DNA from: Calothrix rhizosoleniae SC01
GTDB lineage: Bacteria > Cyanobacteriota > Cyanobacteriia > Cyanobacteriales > Nostocaceae
Assembly: GCF_900185595.1 (NCBI RefSeq)
Contig: NZ_FYBH01000130.1
Coordinates: 1 to 50,686 of the forward strand
Length of the DNA stretch: 50,686 nucleotides
Direction: 5' to 3'
The first letter of the stretch is position 1; each line of letters starts with the position of its first letter. Positions 9,539-18,889 of this stretch are shown here, piece by piece. The position numbers and the translations under genes were made by a program. The notes beneath the pieces are model-generated. The model had not been told where the DNA came from. It saw nothing but the letters and a program-made list of their open reading frames with translations, and did not search any database.

Positions 9539-10264
9539 CTATCCCACCAACCCAGAACGCAAAGCGCGAACAGCTGCTTGAGTGCGGTCATCAGCACATA
9601 GCTTATTTAAAATATTACGGACGTGTGTTTTCACAGTACCGACTGTGATGTATAGTCTTTCAGCAATTACAGCATTACTGCATCCTTCAACAATTAACTG
9701 TAGCACTTCTAACTCTCGTTCCGTTAGGGTATAAGCATCGATCATTTCATCACTTTTCCTTTTCACAGAAGCATTTACAGAGGTAGTATTTTCCACAATA
9801 TTTGCTTCTGACTTCAGTGAAGTTTGTTGTGCTTGTTGCAAGACTATCCGAGCAATTGCGGGGTCTATCCAGGAATTACCGTTGTAGGTTATTCGTAAAG
9901 CCTCCAGCAAGTTATCAAAACGAATATCCTTCATACAGTAAGAATCCGCACCTGCTGCGAAGGCAGCCAGTACCGCTTCTTTATTATCCCGTAAAGTCAA
10001 AATCAAAACCTTTATAGCTGATTCTTTTCCACTAGAGGCGGATTTAATGTCCCTAGTTAATTCAATGCCATCTTTATCTGGTAATCCAATATCGATAATT
10101 GCGATATCTGGGTGGGTTTGTTGTAACATTTGTAAGCCTTCAGTAGCATTAGCAGCTTCTCCCACAACATCAATTTCTTCTTTTTGTTGTAATGCTGTGC
10201 GAATACCTACTCGGGTAAGATCATGATCTTCAATTAATGCCACACGAATTTTATTCATGGTCAA
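9539..10264 (-). CDS. NarL/FixJ-family response regulator
   Basis: 241 residues. The receiver domain (1-~125) has acidic pocket E12/D13, phospho-acceptor D58 (IIDIGLPDKDG) and the switch Thr in ILTLRD. A ~40-residue linker leads to a LuxR-type HTH (~172-238: LTERELEVLQLIVEGCSNAVIAERL cut here for length, then GTVKTHVRNILNK). It is a DNA-binding transcription regulator. The start could also be the second methionine, two codons later. It lies 148 bp upstream of the PP2C gene on the same strand, plausibly part of the same signalling locus, with no cognate kinase visible. Confidence 0.93.
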   Translation of the reverse strand: MTMNKIRVALIEDHDLTRVGIRTALQQKEEIDVVGEAANATEGLQMLQQTHPDIAIIDIGLPDKDGIELTRDIKSASSGKESAIKVLILTLRDNKEAVLAAFAAGADSYCMKDIRFDNLLEALRITYNGNSWIDPAIARIVLQQAQQTSLKSEANIVENTTSVNASVKRKSDEMIDAYTLTERELEVLQLIVEGCSNAVIAERLYITVGTVKTHVRNILNKLCADDRTQAAVRALRSGLVG

Positions 10265-10846
10265 GTTCTGCTCTTTAGATTATTAGCTGTGACTACTCCA
10301 CACACTCCTAGTTCAGCGGGAGTGTAGGTTTATTTGGGGATAAGACATTCCTGCACCGCACCAATGATCTAGCATTGCACCCCCGACGGTAGAACTTTAC
10401 AGGTCATTTTTTCTCCCATGAGCCATCGGTACTATTTATCTCTTTGTCAGTAAACCCAAGACAATAAATCTGGAAATTGCCTCAAGCCACCGTCAAGATG
10501 AGCTTACCCAAGAAGCCTTTAGCGCCGATTCGCAAGTCGATATCTTCAACAAAAATCATATCAGCTTGGTCGCACAAGGGATGGGCAAACGTTCAATATT
10601 GGAGATTTGATAATGGGGCTTGGCAACTGCATTTTTTGCTTTTTCCCAAAATAGCTGCAACATTTTTTTCGGTCAAGGGGCGTTTCGTTTGCAATCCGCA
10701 ATTCCTCTCACCGCTTCTCTAGGAGTAAGCGGAAGCCTTCTTGCAGAATTAGATAACTAAAATTTAATCCCTAATTCATGGTATATTCAAAAATATTTGA
10801 TAAACTACTTGCCATATGGATCGTGATGAGGTAAATAACACAGGTT
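10265..10846. other. Intergenic; one hairpin, no convincing gene
   Basis: 582 bp between the divergent NarL gene and the glycosyltransferase gene, holding the promoters of both. A hairpin, ACACTCC 10302-10308 with GGAGTGT 10319-10325, lies in the NarL leader side. Two overlapping short open frames (10422-10610, without a good start, and 10477-10722) look protein-like in places but cannot be assigned; they may be remnants. Confidence 0.5.
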
Positions 10847-11614
10847 ATGTCTGAATTGCATGGAGCCTTTTCCGTTTTAGGATTACCTGTTAATGTGATG
10901 AGTAACTATTTGGATTGGTTGCTAGAAAGATTGCGACAAGGTTCTGGAGGTCATGTAATTACTCTAAATGCAGAAATGACTATGCAGGCAGAACGTAATC
11001 AATCTCTGGCTAAAGTGATCCATGATGCAGAACTGGTGATTCCCGATGGAGCGGGAGTAGTTCTATATTTAAAATTAATGCTGCGGCAAAAAGTAGAAAG
11101 AATTCCTGGGATTGAACTTGCTGAAGACTTGTTAAAAAACCTAGGGGGAAAAAATATAGATAAAAAGGTATTTTTCTATGGAGGGGCTGCTGGTATAGCG
11201 ACGAAAGCCGCAGAATCATGGCGACAAGAAGTACCTGGTTTAAATGTCATCGGTACTTATTCTGGTTATCATTCACCAGCAGAGGCAGAGGAATTACGGC
11301 AAACACTGATTAAATTACAACCGGATGTAATTTTTGTTGGCTTGGGAGTACCCCGTCAAGAGATGTGGATTCACCAAAATCGTCAGCTATGTCCCCAGGC
11401 TATTTGGATTGGGGTTGGTGGTAGTTTTGACATTTGGGCAGGGCAAAAAACCCGCGCTCCCCAGTGGTTGGCAAATAACAATTTAGAATGGTTATATCGG
11501 CTTTATCAAGAACCGTGGCGCTGGCGACGGATGTTAGCTTTACCAGAGTTTGCTTGTAAAGCTTTGGTTTCTGGCATATCTGAAAAATTACGTATTAGCC
11601 AATCATTGTCATAA
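10847..11614 (+). CDS. WecG/TagA/CpsF-family glycosyltransferase
   Basis: 255 residues, a GT26-family enzyme that adds N-acetyl-mannosamine-type sugars to lipid-linked intermediates in surface polysaccharide or teichoic-acid-like pathways. Family features are the N-terminal VITLNAEMTMQAERN, the catalytic Asp region VIPDGAGVVLYLKL, the glycine-rich FFYGGAAG, the conserved VGLGVPRQEMWIHQN, and GVGGSFDIWAGQKTRAPQWL. The C-terminal basic/aromatic stretch (EWLYRLYQEPWRWRRM) is typical and thought to contact the membrane. The downstream SLH protein, 198 bp later, also acts at the envelope, though no operon is evident. Confidence 0.94.
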   Translation: MSELHGAFSVLGLPVNVMSNYLDWLLERLRQGSGGHVITLNAEMTMQAERNQSLAKVIHDAELVIPDGAGVVLYLKLMLRQKVERIPGIELAEDLLKNLGGKNIDKKVFFYGGAAGIATKAAESWRQEVPGLNVIGTYSGYHSPAEAEELRQTLIKLQPDVIFVGLGVPRQEMWIHQNRQLCPQAIWIGVGGSFDIWAGQKTRAPQWLANNNLEWLYRLYQEPWRWRRMLALPEFACKALVSGISEKLRISQSLS

Positions 11615-11812
11615 TTTTTACTGATTAGAAACAGAACCTAGTCAATTTTTCTCTCTGCCTACTGACAAAAAATAGGGGGAACTTTACAACTACTCCAGTA
11701 AGTCTAAAAATCATAAGTGTATAGAAAAGTTGTTTGGATCAACTCAAAATTTCCTCAGCTTTAGATAGTGAGTATCAATTTATATAAATAGTACTGAGTG
11801 GTAAATTAAGTT

Positions 11813-12499
11813 ATGCGTCAGCTTCTAAGTACTCTATCCTTAGTAGTATTATTACATTGCTTACCCTTCAAAGCGATCGCTCAACAAAATAGTTCTTCTA
11901 CTCCTGAAAAATCATCAGATTATATTCAACGGGTAGTAGATACCAAATTAATGAGCAATTTTGCCGACGGTAATTTTTATGGGGAAAGGTGGCTTGATCG
12001 GGCACAACTAGCTACGATTATGGTAAAGGCATTTCGCTTAGATAAGCGGCAAGAAGCTTTACAGGAAAAACTAGTAGTGGTTGCAGATGTTCCCTCTTCC
12101 CATTGGGCATTTAACGATATTCAGGTAGTTTTAAAGACTAATATTATGAGGGGCTATCGGGGTAATATGTTTTTCCCCGATCAAAAAGTAAGTAGAGCAG
12201 AGGGTTTGGCAATTTTTGCCCAAGCCTATGGAGTTTTCCAGTTTAGCAATGACACTGTAGATGAGTTACTCTCTCCCTATCCTGATTCTAAGTTTATCCC
12301 TAGTTGGGCAAGAAAAGCGATCGCAACTGTGGTAGCAGAAAAATTTATTAATATCCAGGATGGAAAGCTTGCTCCTTTAAAACCCATGACTCGTAGAGAT
12401 ATGGCATTTGTTTTAAGTAAATATTTAGAAAGAAAGAAGCCACAACCAGACACCCCAAAAGTTCCCCCTGCTCCCAATTCCTTGCCATCTTCTGAATAA
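11813..12499 (+). CDS. Small secreted protein made of three SLH repeats
   Basis: 228 residues. A signal peptide (LLSTLSLVVLLHCLPFKAIA, cleavage likely after AIA at ~24) precedes three S-layer homology repeats: ~37-77 (MSNFADGNFYGERWLDRAQL), ~88-140 (DVPSSHWAFNDIQVV, FFPDQKVSRAEGLAIF) and ~150-208 (YPDSKFIPSWARKAI, PMTRRDMAFVLSKYL). The tail is proline-rich. SLH domains bind cell-wall-linked polysaccharide, so it should sit in the periplasm on peptidoglycan or pyruvylated polymer. Unlike cyanobacterial porins it has no OprB-type barrel after the SLH part. Confidence 0.87.
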   Translation: MRQLLSTLSLVVLLHCLPFKAIAQQNSSSTPEKSSDYIQRVVDTKLMSNFADGNFYGERWLDRAQLATIMVKAFRLDKRQEALQEKLVVVADVPSSHWAFNDIQVVLKTNIMRGYRGNMFFPDQKVSRAEGLAIFAQAYGVFQFSNDTVDELLSPYPDSKFIPSWARKAIATVVAEKFINIQDGKLAPLKPMTRRDMAFVLSKYLERKKPQPDTPKVPPAPNSLPSSE

Positions 12500-13218
12500 A
12501 AATACCTGGGGTTTCATAAAAGTTACCCAAATCTGCCAGGCCTTACTCAAATATACTCAGTAAATTCACTTTTTTTGGCTTGCGGCGCGGGGGTTTGATA
12601 ATAGATCAAACCCCCGCGCCGCAAAGGCACTCGCTGATTTGAGCATGTTTTTCCCAACTCACTCCTTAGGAGGAGTGTGGCTAGTTCACGTCCTTTATTC
12701 TGCTTCAGAGACTTTGCCGGAGTTTTTTTACCATGAAATAATCCTCTTTGGTGTAAATTGTCAGAATGAAATGCTTTTTTTATCAAAAATCTATGATTTT
12801 TAAAAATAGGAAAAATCAACATTTATATCAATAAAAATACGTATTTTGTAGTTGAATTAAAAATAATTACTTGCTTATTTCTCAGTATTTTCAAACAGGA
12901 TTTAACCTAATAAATACTTAATAAAATAGTATAAACAATACATTATATTTAATTATTTTTGACAATATCAAGTTAATCTTAAACCGCTACTTTTATAGCT
13001 TTAGCATACAAATAGCATTAAAATCCAGAAAATTACATGTTTTTATTTTTACTTAGCCAATGCTTTCTCACTAAAGAATATCAATATTGCAAACAACGTA
13101 TTAAAAAGTACAAAATTCTACTATTTTTAGTCGCAATTCAATTCATTCTGTAAGCAACCTGAGCATGGCAAAATTAGAATAACGAGAACTAAACTGAAAC
13201 AAGTAAAAAATTATTAGT
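12500..13218. other. Long AT-rich intergenic region upstream of dxs
   Basis: 719 bp. The first part contains a strong GC-rich hairpin (12580-12624). The rest is AT-rich with no RNA gene or reading frame that I can support, and must contain the dxs promoter. A minus-strand open frame at 12547-12822 shows no recognisable protein. Confidence 0.6.
12580..12624. repeat. 20-bp perfect inverted repeat, GC-rich hairpin
   Basis: TTGCGGCGCGGGGGTTTGAT at 12580-12599 pairs exactly with 12605-12624 around a 5-nt loop (AATAG). It lies 81 bp after the SLH gene and is strikingly GC-rich in an AT-rich region. It may act as a terminator or be a REP-like mobile palindrome; on the minus strand the T-run TTTTTTT at 12571-12577 would precede rather than follow the stem. 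Confidence 0.85.
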
Positions 13219-15132
13219 ATGCACATAAGCGAAATCACCCACCCTAATCAGTTGCATGGTTTATCAATTCGGCAATTACAACAAATCGCCCGTCAAATTA
13301 GAGATAAGCATTTGCAAACTGTGGCGGCAACTGGAGGGCACCTGGGGCCAGGATTGGGTGTTGTAGAATTAACCCTAGGACTTTACCAAACTCTAGATTT
13401 AGATCGAGATAAAGTTATTTGGGATGTAGGGCATCAAGCATACCCCCATAAATTAATCACAGGGCGCTACAATGACTTCCATACCCTGCGGCAAAAAGAT
13501 GGAGTAGCTGGTTATCTCAAGCGTTGTGAAAATAAATTTGACCATTTTGGTGCTGGACACGCTTCCACTAGTATCTCTGCTGCACTGGGAATGGCATTAG
13601 CAAGGGACATCAAGGGAGAAAAGTTTAAAGTTGCAGCCATTATTGGTGATGGAGCCTTGACTGGTGGCATGGCTTTGGAAGCCATTAACCATGCCGGACA
13701 TTTACCTAGAACTAATCTTATAGTCGTTCTCAATGATAATGAAATGTCCATTTCTCCCAATGTGGGAGCAATTCCTCGTTATCTAAACAAGATGCGTTTA
13801 AGTGAACCCGTACAGTTTTTTACCGACAATATTGAAGAACAATTTAAACAAATTCCCTTTCTGGGTGAATCCCTATCTCCTGAATTAGAGAGAGTTAAGG
13901 AAGGTATGAAACGGTTAGCTGTTCCTAAAGTAGGAGCTGTATTTGAAGAACTGGGCTTTACTTACATGGGACCTGTGGATGGGCATAATCTGGAAGAGCT
14001 AATTCATACCTTCCAGCAAGCCCATCAAATGGGAGGACCAGTTTTAGTTCATGTAGGGACGGTGAAGGGTAAAGGTTATGAAATTGCGGAAAAAGATCGG
14101 GTTGGCTATCATGCCCAATCTCCTTTTAACCTCTCCACCGGTAAAGCTATTCCTTCCAATAAGCCTAAGCCCCCTTCTTATTCAAAAGTTTTTGCCCATA
14201 CCCTAGTCAAGCTCGCAGAACAGAACCCCAAAATCATTGGTATTACAGCAGCAATGGCTACAGGCACGGGTTTAGATAAGCTCCAGGCAAAATTACCAAA
14301 TCAATATATTGATGTGGGCATCGCCGAGCAACATGCTGTGACTTTAGCAGCAGGACTTGCCTGTGAAGGAATGCGCCCGGTGGCGGCAATTTATTCTACC
14401 TTCTTGCAACGTGCCTATGACCAGATTGTTCACGATGTTTGCATTCAAAATTTACCAGTATTCTTCTGTTTGGATCGAGCCGGAATTGTCGGTGCAGATG
14501 GTCCTACTCACCAAGGTATGTATGATATTGCCTATTTGCGTTGTATTCCCAATATGGTGTTAATGGCACCAAAAGATGAGGCTGAACTGCAACGCATGGT
14601 AGTGACTGGAATTAACCATACCGGTCCAATTGCCATGCGTTTCCCCCGTGGTAACAGTTATGGTGTACCTTTAATGGAAGAAGGTTGGGAAGCATTGGAA
14701 ATCGGCAAGGGAGAGATGTTGCGTCATGGAAATGATGTGCTATTGCTAGGTTATGGCACAATGGTACATCCGGCACTGCAAACTGCGGAAATTCTTAGTG
14801 AACATGGTATTGAAGCGACGGTGGTTAATGCCCGGTTTGTCAAACCTCTGGATACAGAGTTAATTTTACCTTTGGCTGAGAAGATTGGGCGAGTAGTCAC
14901 CTTGGAAGAGGGGTGTATCCCTGGTGGATTTGGTTCCGCAGTGGCGGAAGCTTTATTAGATGCTGATGTAGTAGTACCAGTAAAACGTATTGGTGTCCCA
15001 GATGTATTAGTAGATCATGCTCAGCCACATGAATCTAAGGCAGCATTAGGTTTATCTAGTTCTCAAATTGCTGAAAGGGTATTGCAGGCTTTCTTTGGTC
15101 AGCAAGAATCAGCTGTTGTACAACAAAGTTAA
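13219..15132 (+). CDS. dxs: 1-deoxy-D-xylulose-5-phosphate synthase
   Basis: 637 residues, full length. It condenses pyruvate and glyceraldehyde 3-phosphate to DXP, the first step of the MEP isoprenoid pathway that supplies carotenoids, phytol and quinone tails; it is cytosolic and uses thiamine diphosphate. Signatures are H41 in [15 protein letters not shown]72 in [10 protein letters not shown], the ThDP/Mg motif GDGALTGG (143-150) with NDN (172-174), the transketolase middle domain with the catalytic Glu in [16 protein letters not shown], and [15 protein letters not shown]. It is a single gene with a long upstream region and a terminator-like hairpin behind it. Confidence 0.97.
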   Translation: MHISEITHPNQLHGLSIRQLQQIARQIRDKHLQTVAATGGHLGPGLGVVELTLGLYQTLDLDRDKVIWDVGHQAYPHKLITGRYNDFHTLRQKDGVAGYLKRCENKFDHFGAGHASTSISAALGMALARDIKGEKFKVAAIIGDGALTGGMALEAINHAGHLPRTNLIVVLNDNEMSISPNVGAIPRYLNKMRLSEPVQFFTDNIEEQFKQIPFLGESLSPELERVKEGMKRLAVPKVGAVFEELGFTYMGPVDGHNLEELIHTFQQAHQMGGPVLVHVGTVKGKGYEIAEKDRVGYHAQSPFNLSTGKAIPSNKPKPPSYSKVFAHTLVKLAEQNPKIIGITAAMATGTGLDKLQAKLPNQYIDVGIAEQHAVTLAAGLACEGMRPVAAIYSTFLQRAYDQIVHDVCIQNLPVFFCLDRAGIVGADGPTHQGMYDIAYLRCIPNMVLMAPKDEAELQRMVVTGINHTGPIAMRFPRGNSYGVPLMEEGWEALEIGKGEMLRHGNDVLLLGYGTMVHPALQTAEILSEHGIEATVVNARFVKPLDTELILPLAEKIGRVVTLEEGCIPGGFGSAVAEALLDADVVVPVKRIGVPDVLVDHAQPHESKAALGLSSSQIAERVLQAFFGQQESAVVQQS

Positions 15133-15172
15133 CCATTTAGGCACATTGTGCAACTTCTCAAAAGCTAAAGCT

Positions 15173-15238
15173 AGAAACCTGGTTTTTTGGAGATTTCTAT
15201 TGTTGAAACCAATGATTTCTCCTATAAGCCGGGTTTCT
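15173..15238 (+). terminator. Stem-loop after dxs
   Basis: AGAAACCTGG at 15173-15182 pairs along its length with CCGGGTTTCT at 15229-15238 (one G-U), and an inner stem GGAGA 15189-15193 / TCTCC 15218-15222 is nested inside. T-rich sequence follows. Position 40 bp after the dxs stop suggests a terminator, although AGAAACC...GGTTTCT elements are also a common dispersed repeat in cyanobacteria. Confidence 0.6.
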
Positions 15239-15270
15239 TTATTTTCAAGAAACATCAGCTGAAACCATTA

Positions 15271-15345
15271 TATCGCACTACCAAAGCACGTTAGGACATT
15301 TTTGAAGCAGCAAACCCATGAACAGTAAACTTATTAGTTATTTTC
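15271..15345 (+). repeat. Dispersed repeat B, copy 1
   Basis: Contains GCACTAC, ACGTTAGGACATT, and GAACAGTAAACTTATTA in the same order and spacing as a second copy at 22555-22630, with scattered differences. Function unknown. It follows the dxs stem-loop. Confidence 0.7.
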
Positions 15346-15426
15346 CAGATTTTGATCTTCTTTGCAACCCTCCTTGTTGAGAATGGTGCAAGTTATCAGT
15401 GCCCACAGTATCATTTATTTGTGGAA

Positions 15427-15470
15427 GCTCCCCTGCTCCCTGCTTCCTGCTCCCCTGCCTCTTCCTGACT
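15427..15470 (-). repeat. STRR family (GGGAGCA heptamers), minus orientation
   Basis: Pyrimidine-rich run of CCCTGCT/TCCTGCT units ending CCTGCCTCTTCCTGACT. It is the reverse complement of the repeats at 33585-33660 and 36874-36955, without their conserved AAACCCCATA flank. Confidence 0.7.
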
Positions 15471-15617
15471 GAGCTCATCTTCCTACAGAAATGGTAGATG
15501 TTTTTCACCATGTCCTTAATAGTTTTAATATCCTAAAAGGTACATCTACTAAAAAATGCCGGAACTTGTCGAAGTTCTAATTACCTAAAACCTCTAACTT
15601 TGATTTTATTTAATTGC

Positions 15618-16679
15618 ATGAATTCCCTGACAAACCAAGTATATCCAGTTATTTGGCATAACAACGCCGTTTCTTTAATTGATCAAACTCGCTTACCTGG
15701 TGAGTATATTTTTGTGGAAATCAGCCGTAGTGAAGATATGGCACAGGCGATTAAAACTATGATTGTACGTGGCGCTCCTGCCATTGGTGTAGCTGCGGCA
15801 TATGGTATGTACATGGGTGCTAGGGAAATAGATACCAATAACCGCGATCGCTTTTTACAAGATTTGGAAAAAGTCGCAGAAATGTTGCGTGCTACCCGTC
15901 CCACAGCAGTCAATTTATCCTGGGCAGTATCACGGATAATGAGAACTGCTTATGAAACTTTAGGCTCTGTGGAGGAAATCAAAACTAGTCTATTTCAAAC
16001 TGCCCAAAATATTAATTCCGAAGATTTACAAACTTGTCAGGCGATCGGTGCTAATGGTTTAAAAGTCTTACCAAAAGAGCCAGATAAGCTGTGTCTATTG
16101 ACTCACTGCAATGCCGGTGCATTGGCAACTGCGGGTTATGGTACAGCTTTGGGAGTGGTGCGATCGGCATGGACGGCGGGACGCTTGTCACGGGTATATG
16201 CAGATGAAACTCGTCCCCGATTACAAGGAGCGAAACTTACAGCATGGGAATGTGCCCAAGAAGGCATTCCTGTCACGGTAATTACTGATAGTATGGCGGC
16301 TCACTGTATGAAACAGGGTTTTATTGATGCAGTGGTTGTGGGTGCAGATCGGATTGCCGCTAATGGTGATGCAGCGAATAAAATTGGTACCTATAGTTTG
16401 GCACTGGTGGCTCAAGCTCATAATATACCTTTCTTTGTTGCTGCTCCCCTTTCTACCGTTGATTTTTCCCTGACTGATGGTAGCCAAATCCCCATTGAGG
16501 AAAGGCATCCAGTAGAGATTTACCAATTGGGTGACACCGTTATCACTCCTGGAGGGGTGGAATTTTATAACCCAGCATTTGATGTTACTCCTGCAGCATT
16601 GATTACAGCCATTATTACGGAAACTGGGGCATTCTCTCCTGAAGAATTACCCAATCACCGAGAAAAGCAAATAGTGTAA
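15618..16679 (+). CDS. mtnA: S-methyl-5-thioribose-1-phosphate isomerase
   Basis: 353 residues from ATG 15618 (the frame runs up to TTG 15600, but [13 protein letters not shown] fits the usual start). MtnA isomerises 5-methylthioribose-1-phosphate to the ribulose form in methionine salvage; it belongs to the eIF2B-alpha-like family. Signatures are [27 protein letters not shown], the catalytic Cys in [20 protein letters not shown], and the catalytic Asp in [19 protein letters not shown]. No other methionine-salvage gene is adjacent, so it appears to be a stand-alone gene. No SAM riboswitch was recognised in the upstream region. Confidence 0.95.
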   Translation: MNSLTNQVYPVIWHNNAVSLIDQTRLPGEYIFVEISRSEDMAQAIKTMIVRGAPAIGVAAAYGMYMGAREIDTNNRDRFLQDLEKVAEMLRATRPTAVNLSWAVSRIMRTAYETLGSVEEIKTSLFQTAQNINSEDLQTCQAIGANGLKVLPKEPDKLCLLTHCNAGALATAGYGTALGVVRSAWTAGRLSRVYADETRPRLQGAKLTAWECAQEGIPVTVITDSMAAHCMKQGFIDAVVVGADRIAANGDAANKIGTYSLALVAQAHNIPFFVAAPLSTVDFSLTDGSQIPIEERHPVEIYQLGDTVITPGGVEFYNPAFDVTPAALITAIITETGAFSPEELPNHREKQIV

Positions 16680-16778
16680 GTCAAGATTCTGAATTTATAC
16701 CAAAGTTTCGAGTTGGTGAAGGTGCAGAAAAGTGAAGGCGTTGCTGGTTCAGGGGATGATTTTTATCTCGCGCATTTT

Positions 16779-16827
16779 CATGTATGGGGTTTCTCCCTTG
16801 CTTCCTGCTTCCCTTCCTGTGACTGAC
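16779..16827 (-). repeat. STRR family with conserved flank, minus orientation
   Basis: Reverse complement of the structure at 33585-33660 and 36874-36955: a (GGGAGCA)n-like run joined to a conserved GAAACCCCATACATGAA flank. Here the heptamers have drifted to CTTGCTTCCTGCTTCCC. Confidence 0.65.
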
Positions 16828-17423
16828 TCTGGGCTAAAAATATCCATTCATCCCGCATTTATACAACGCCAAATTTAAAAATACCTGATTAAAGCTTTTA
16901 ACCAACTCCCGACTCCCGATATTTCAAGGGTAGGGTTTTCAAAATACCGGAAATAATTGATAGAATTCTCAATTGTCTAACATGGTTTGGTCATTTCAGC
17001 GTTTAAGCATCGACTGAAACGGAGAAAAAATTACCAAATACAAAATCCCTACCCATAAAAGCGACTCCCGATTCCCCATTCCCTATTTGCTAGCTAGTCC
17101 CTCGTGATGTTTTATACACAACCAAACGTTAAAATACTTCCTTCACTCTTTCACTCTCCATTTTCAATTTAGCAGTGATCAATTCAAAATTTCTCTGGGT
17201 CGGAATTACTGAACCCAGTTAAAAAGATTTATACTATTTTTATAATTGTAAAAACTAATTGATTAATTATCTGCCCCTTGACAAGTATTATCAGGGAAAT
17301 TTTCTGCTGTTTGTTAATTATTTAGCAATCCATAACTGTCTATATCATGGCTGCCAGCAAAAGTGATAACTACTAAATTTTCGTTGGTTCACATCAGGTT
17401 GTTTTGACCAAAGAAAGTCCTGA

Positions 17424-17429
17424 AAGGAG
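17424..17429 (+). promoter_or_regulatory. Ribosome binding site of the RND adaptor gene
   Basis: AAGGAG lies 5 nt before ATG 17435, supporting the first of several in-frame methionines as the start. It is one of the few strong Shine-Dalgarno sites in this window. Confidence 0.7.
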
Positions 17430-17434
17430 CAACA

Positions 17435-18883
17435 ATGATGATTTTGCACAAACATAAACCCCCGATTGCGGTCAAAAAGCCATCTGTTTTCATCACAATT
17501 CAGCAAATGAACCTCAATTTACGACTCGACAGAACAGAAGACAGCAAAAAGCTACATGAAAAAATATGCCTACTGCCCCAGGTTCTCAAATTTCGGTATA
17601 TTGCCTTGATTGCTGCTTTCTTCAGCATTGGATTACTAAGTGCAAGTTGTGGCTCATTTCCCAAAGAATCAGCAGACGCTCAATCTCAACGGCGAGGTGC
17701 AGGTAGAAATAAAGGTGGTGCGATTTCTGTAGATGTGGGGATTGCCCGCCTAAAATTCTTACGATTGCCTGCAGAATATACTGGTACTACCATGCCATTT
17801 CGCACTGTATCTTTGCGATCGCAAGTGCAGGGACAGCTATTGGAATTAAATGTGGATGTGGGGGATAACATTAAACAAGGGCAAATCGTCGCCCAGATAG
17901 ATGATGCTTTACTGAAAACAGCGTTAAATGAGGCACAGGCAGAATTAGCAGCCCTCAAATCAGAAGTCGCCAAAGCCACAAGTCAAATTAGTAATGCCCG
18001 TGTGGATGTAGAAAGGGCGCGATTAGAGTTATTGCAAGCACGAGCAGATGCCAAAAGACAGGAAAAACTCTTAAAAGAAGGAGCGATCGCTAAACAAACA
18101 GCTGAGCAAACCCGAACTGTTGCCCGCACCAACAATCAACTCTTGCGTGCCGCCCAAGAAAAAGTTCGCACAGAACAGCAAGCCCTCGCCACCGCCAAGG
18201 GTCGATTAAGTGCCCAAGTAGCGGTAGTTGCCCAAGCCAAAGAACGTAAATCCTATGGTCAAGTCAAATCCCCCATTACAGGGGTAGTATTGGAGAAAAT
18301 GACAGAACCAGGTAATTTGCTGCAACCAGGCAATGAAATTATTCAAATCGCCGATTTCAACCGAGTAAAAGTCATAGTTGAAGTATCAGAATTAGAGCTC
18401 TCAAATATTCAGCGAGGAAAAACTGCCAAAGTTCGTTTGGATGCTTTTCCCGATCAGAAATATCTCGGCAGTATTACCCGTATTTCCCCAGCAGCAGATT
18501 CTACGGCTCGCTTAGTACCTGTGGAAATAGTTGTTCTCAATGATGATGGGAAAATTGGTAGCGGACTGTTGAGCAGAATTACTTTTAAAAGTGACGCACC
18601 TCAAAACATAGTTGCACCCTTAACAGCTATTCAAAGCACCAAAGAGGCAGAAGCATCTCAGCTGATCAAAAATAGTAAGGTATTTGTTGTTACCAGTAAA
18701 GGCGGCAAAACAAAAGTCACAGCCAGAAAAGTCACCCTCGGCAGACAAGCCGATGGCAAAGTCGAAATCCTATCTGGCTTGCAGCCGGGAGAATCTTATG
18801 TTCTGCGGAGTAGTAAACCATTAAAAGATGGTGATCCCGTCAAAATATCCATACTTTCGGAAAAATCAGCCACCATTAGATAA
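17435..18883 (+). CDS. RND efflux periplasmic adaptor (HlyD/AcrA family)
   Basis: 482 residues. The protein links an inner-membrane RND pump to an outer-membrane channel. An ~50-residue N-terminal extension precedes a hydrophobic segment (YIALIAAFFSIGLLSASC, ~54-72) whose Cys could be lipidated, although the lipobox is not ideal. The biotinyl/lipoyl-like halves (PFRTVSLRSQVQGQLLELNV and YGQVKSPITGVVLEKM) flank a coiled-coil hairpin of ~100 residues (~170-270). Beta-barrel and membrane-proximal domains follow. The stop is 6 bp before the permease start, so the two form an operon. No TolC-like gene is adjacent. Confidence 0.93.
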   Translation: MMILHKHKPPIAVKKPSVFITIQQMNLNLRLDRTEDSKKLHEKICLLPQVLKFRYIALIAAFFSIGLLSASCGSFPKESADAQSQRRGAGRNKGGAISVDVGIARLKFLRLPAEYTGTTMPFRTVSLRSQVQGQLLELNVDVGDNIKQGQIVAQIDDALLKTALNEAQAELAALKSEVAKATSQISNARVDVERARLELLQARADAKRQEKLLKEGAIAKQTAEQTRTVARTNNQLLRAAQEKVRTEQQALATAKGRLSAQVAVVAQAKERKSYGQVKSPITGVVLEKMTEPGNLLQPGNEIIQIADFNRVKVIVEVSELELSNIQRGKTAKVRLDAFPDQKYLGSITRISPAADSTARLVPVEIVVLNDDGKIGSGLLSRITFKSDAPQNIVAPLTAIQSTKEAEASQLIKNSKVFVVTSKGGKTKVTARKVTLGRQADGKVEILSGLQPGESYVLRSSKPLKDGDPVKISILSEKSATIR

Positions 18884-18889
18884 AAAATA

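Larger units (their letters stand above)
16680..17434. other. Repeat-bearing intergenic region upstream of the RND genes
   Basis: 755 bp with no gene that I can support. It contains an STRR copy at 16779-16827 (CATGTATGGGGTTTCTCC followed by CTTGCTTCCTGCTTCCC), and the motif CATCCCGCATTTATACAACG at about 16851-16870, which I believe recurs in cyanobacterial intergenic DNA. The last ~250 bp are AT-rich and probably hold the promoter of the efflux operon. Confidence 0.55.

Noticed and set aside
10422-10610. Open frame with protein-like text (SLVAQGMGKRSILEI near its end)
   Set aside because: No usable start codon near its beginning and no family that I can name; it may be a remnant, but the evidence is too thin to list as a gene.
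10477-10722. 81-codon open frame in the same gap
   Set aside because: Overlaps the previous frame, lacks a ribosome site and has no recognisable features.
12547-12822. 91-codon minus-strand frame after the SLH gene
   Set aside because: Runs through the GC-rich hairpin and has no recognisable domain or ribosome site.
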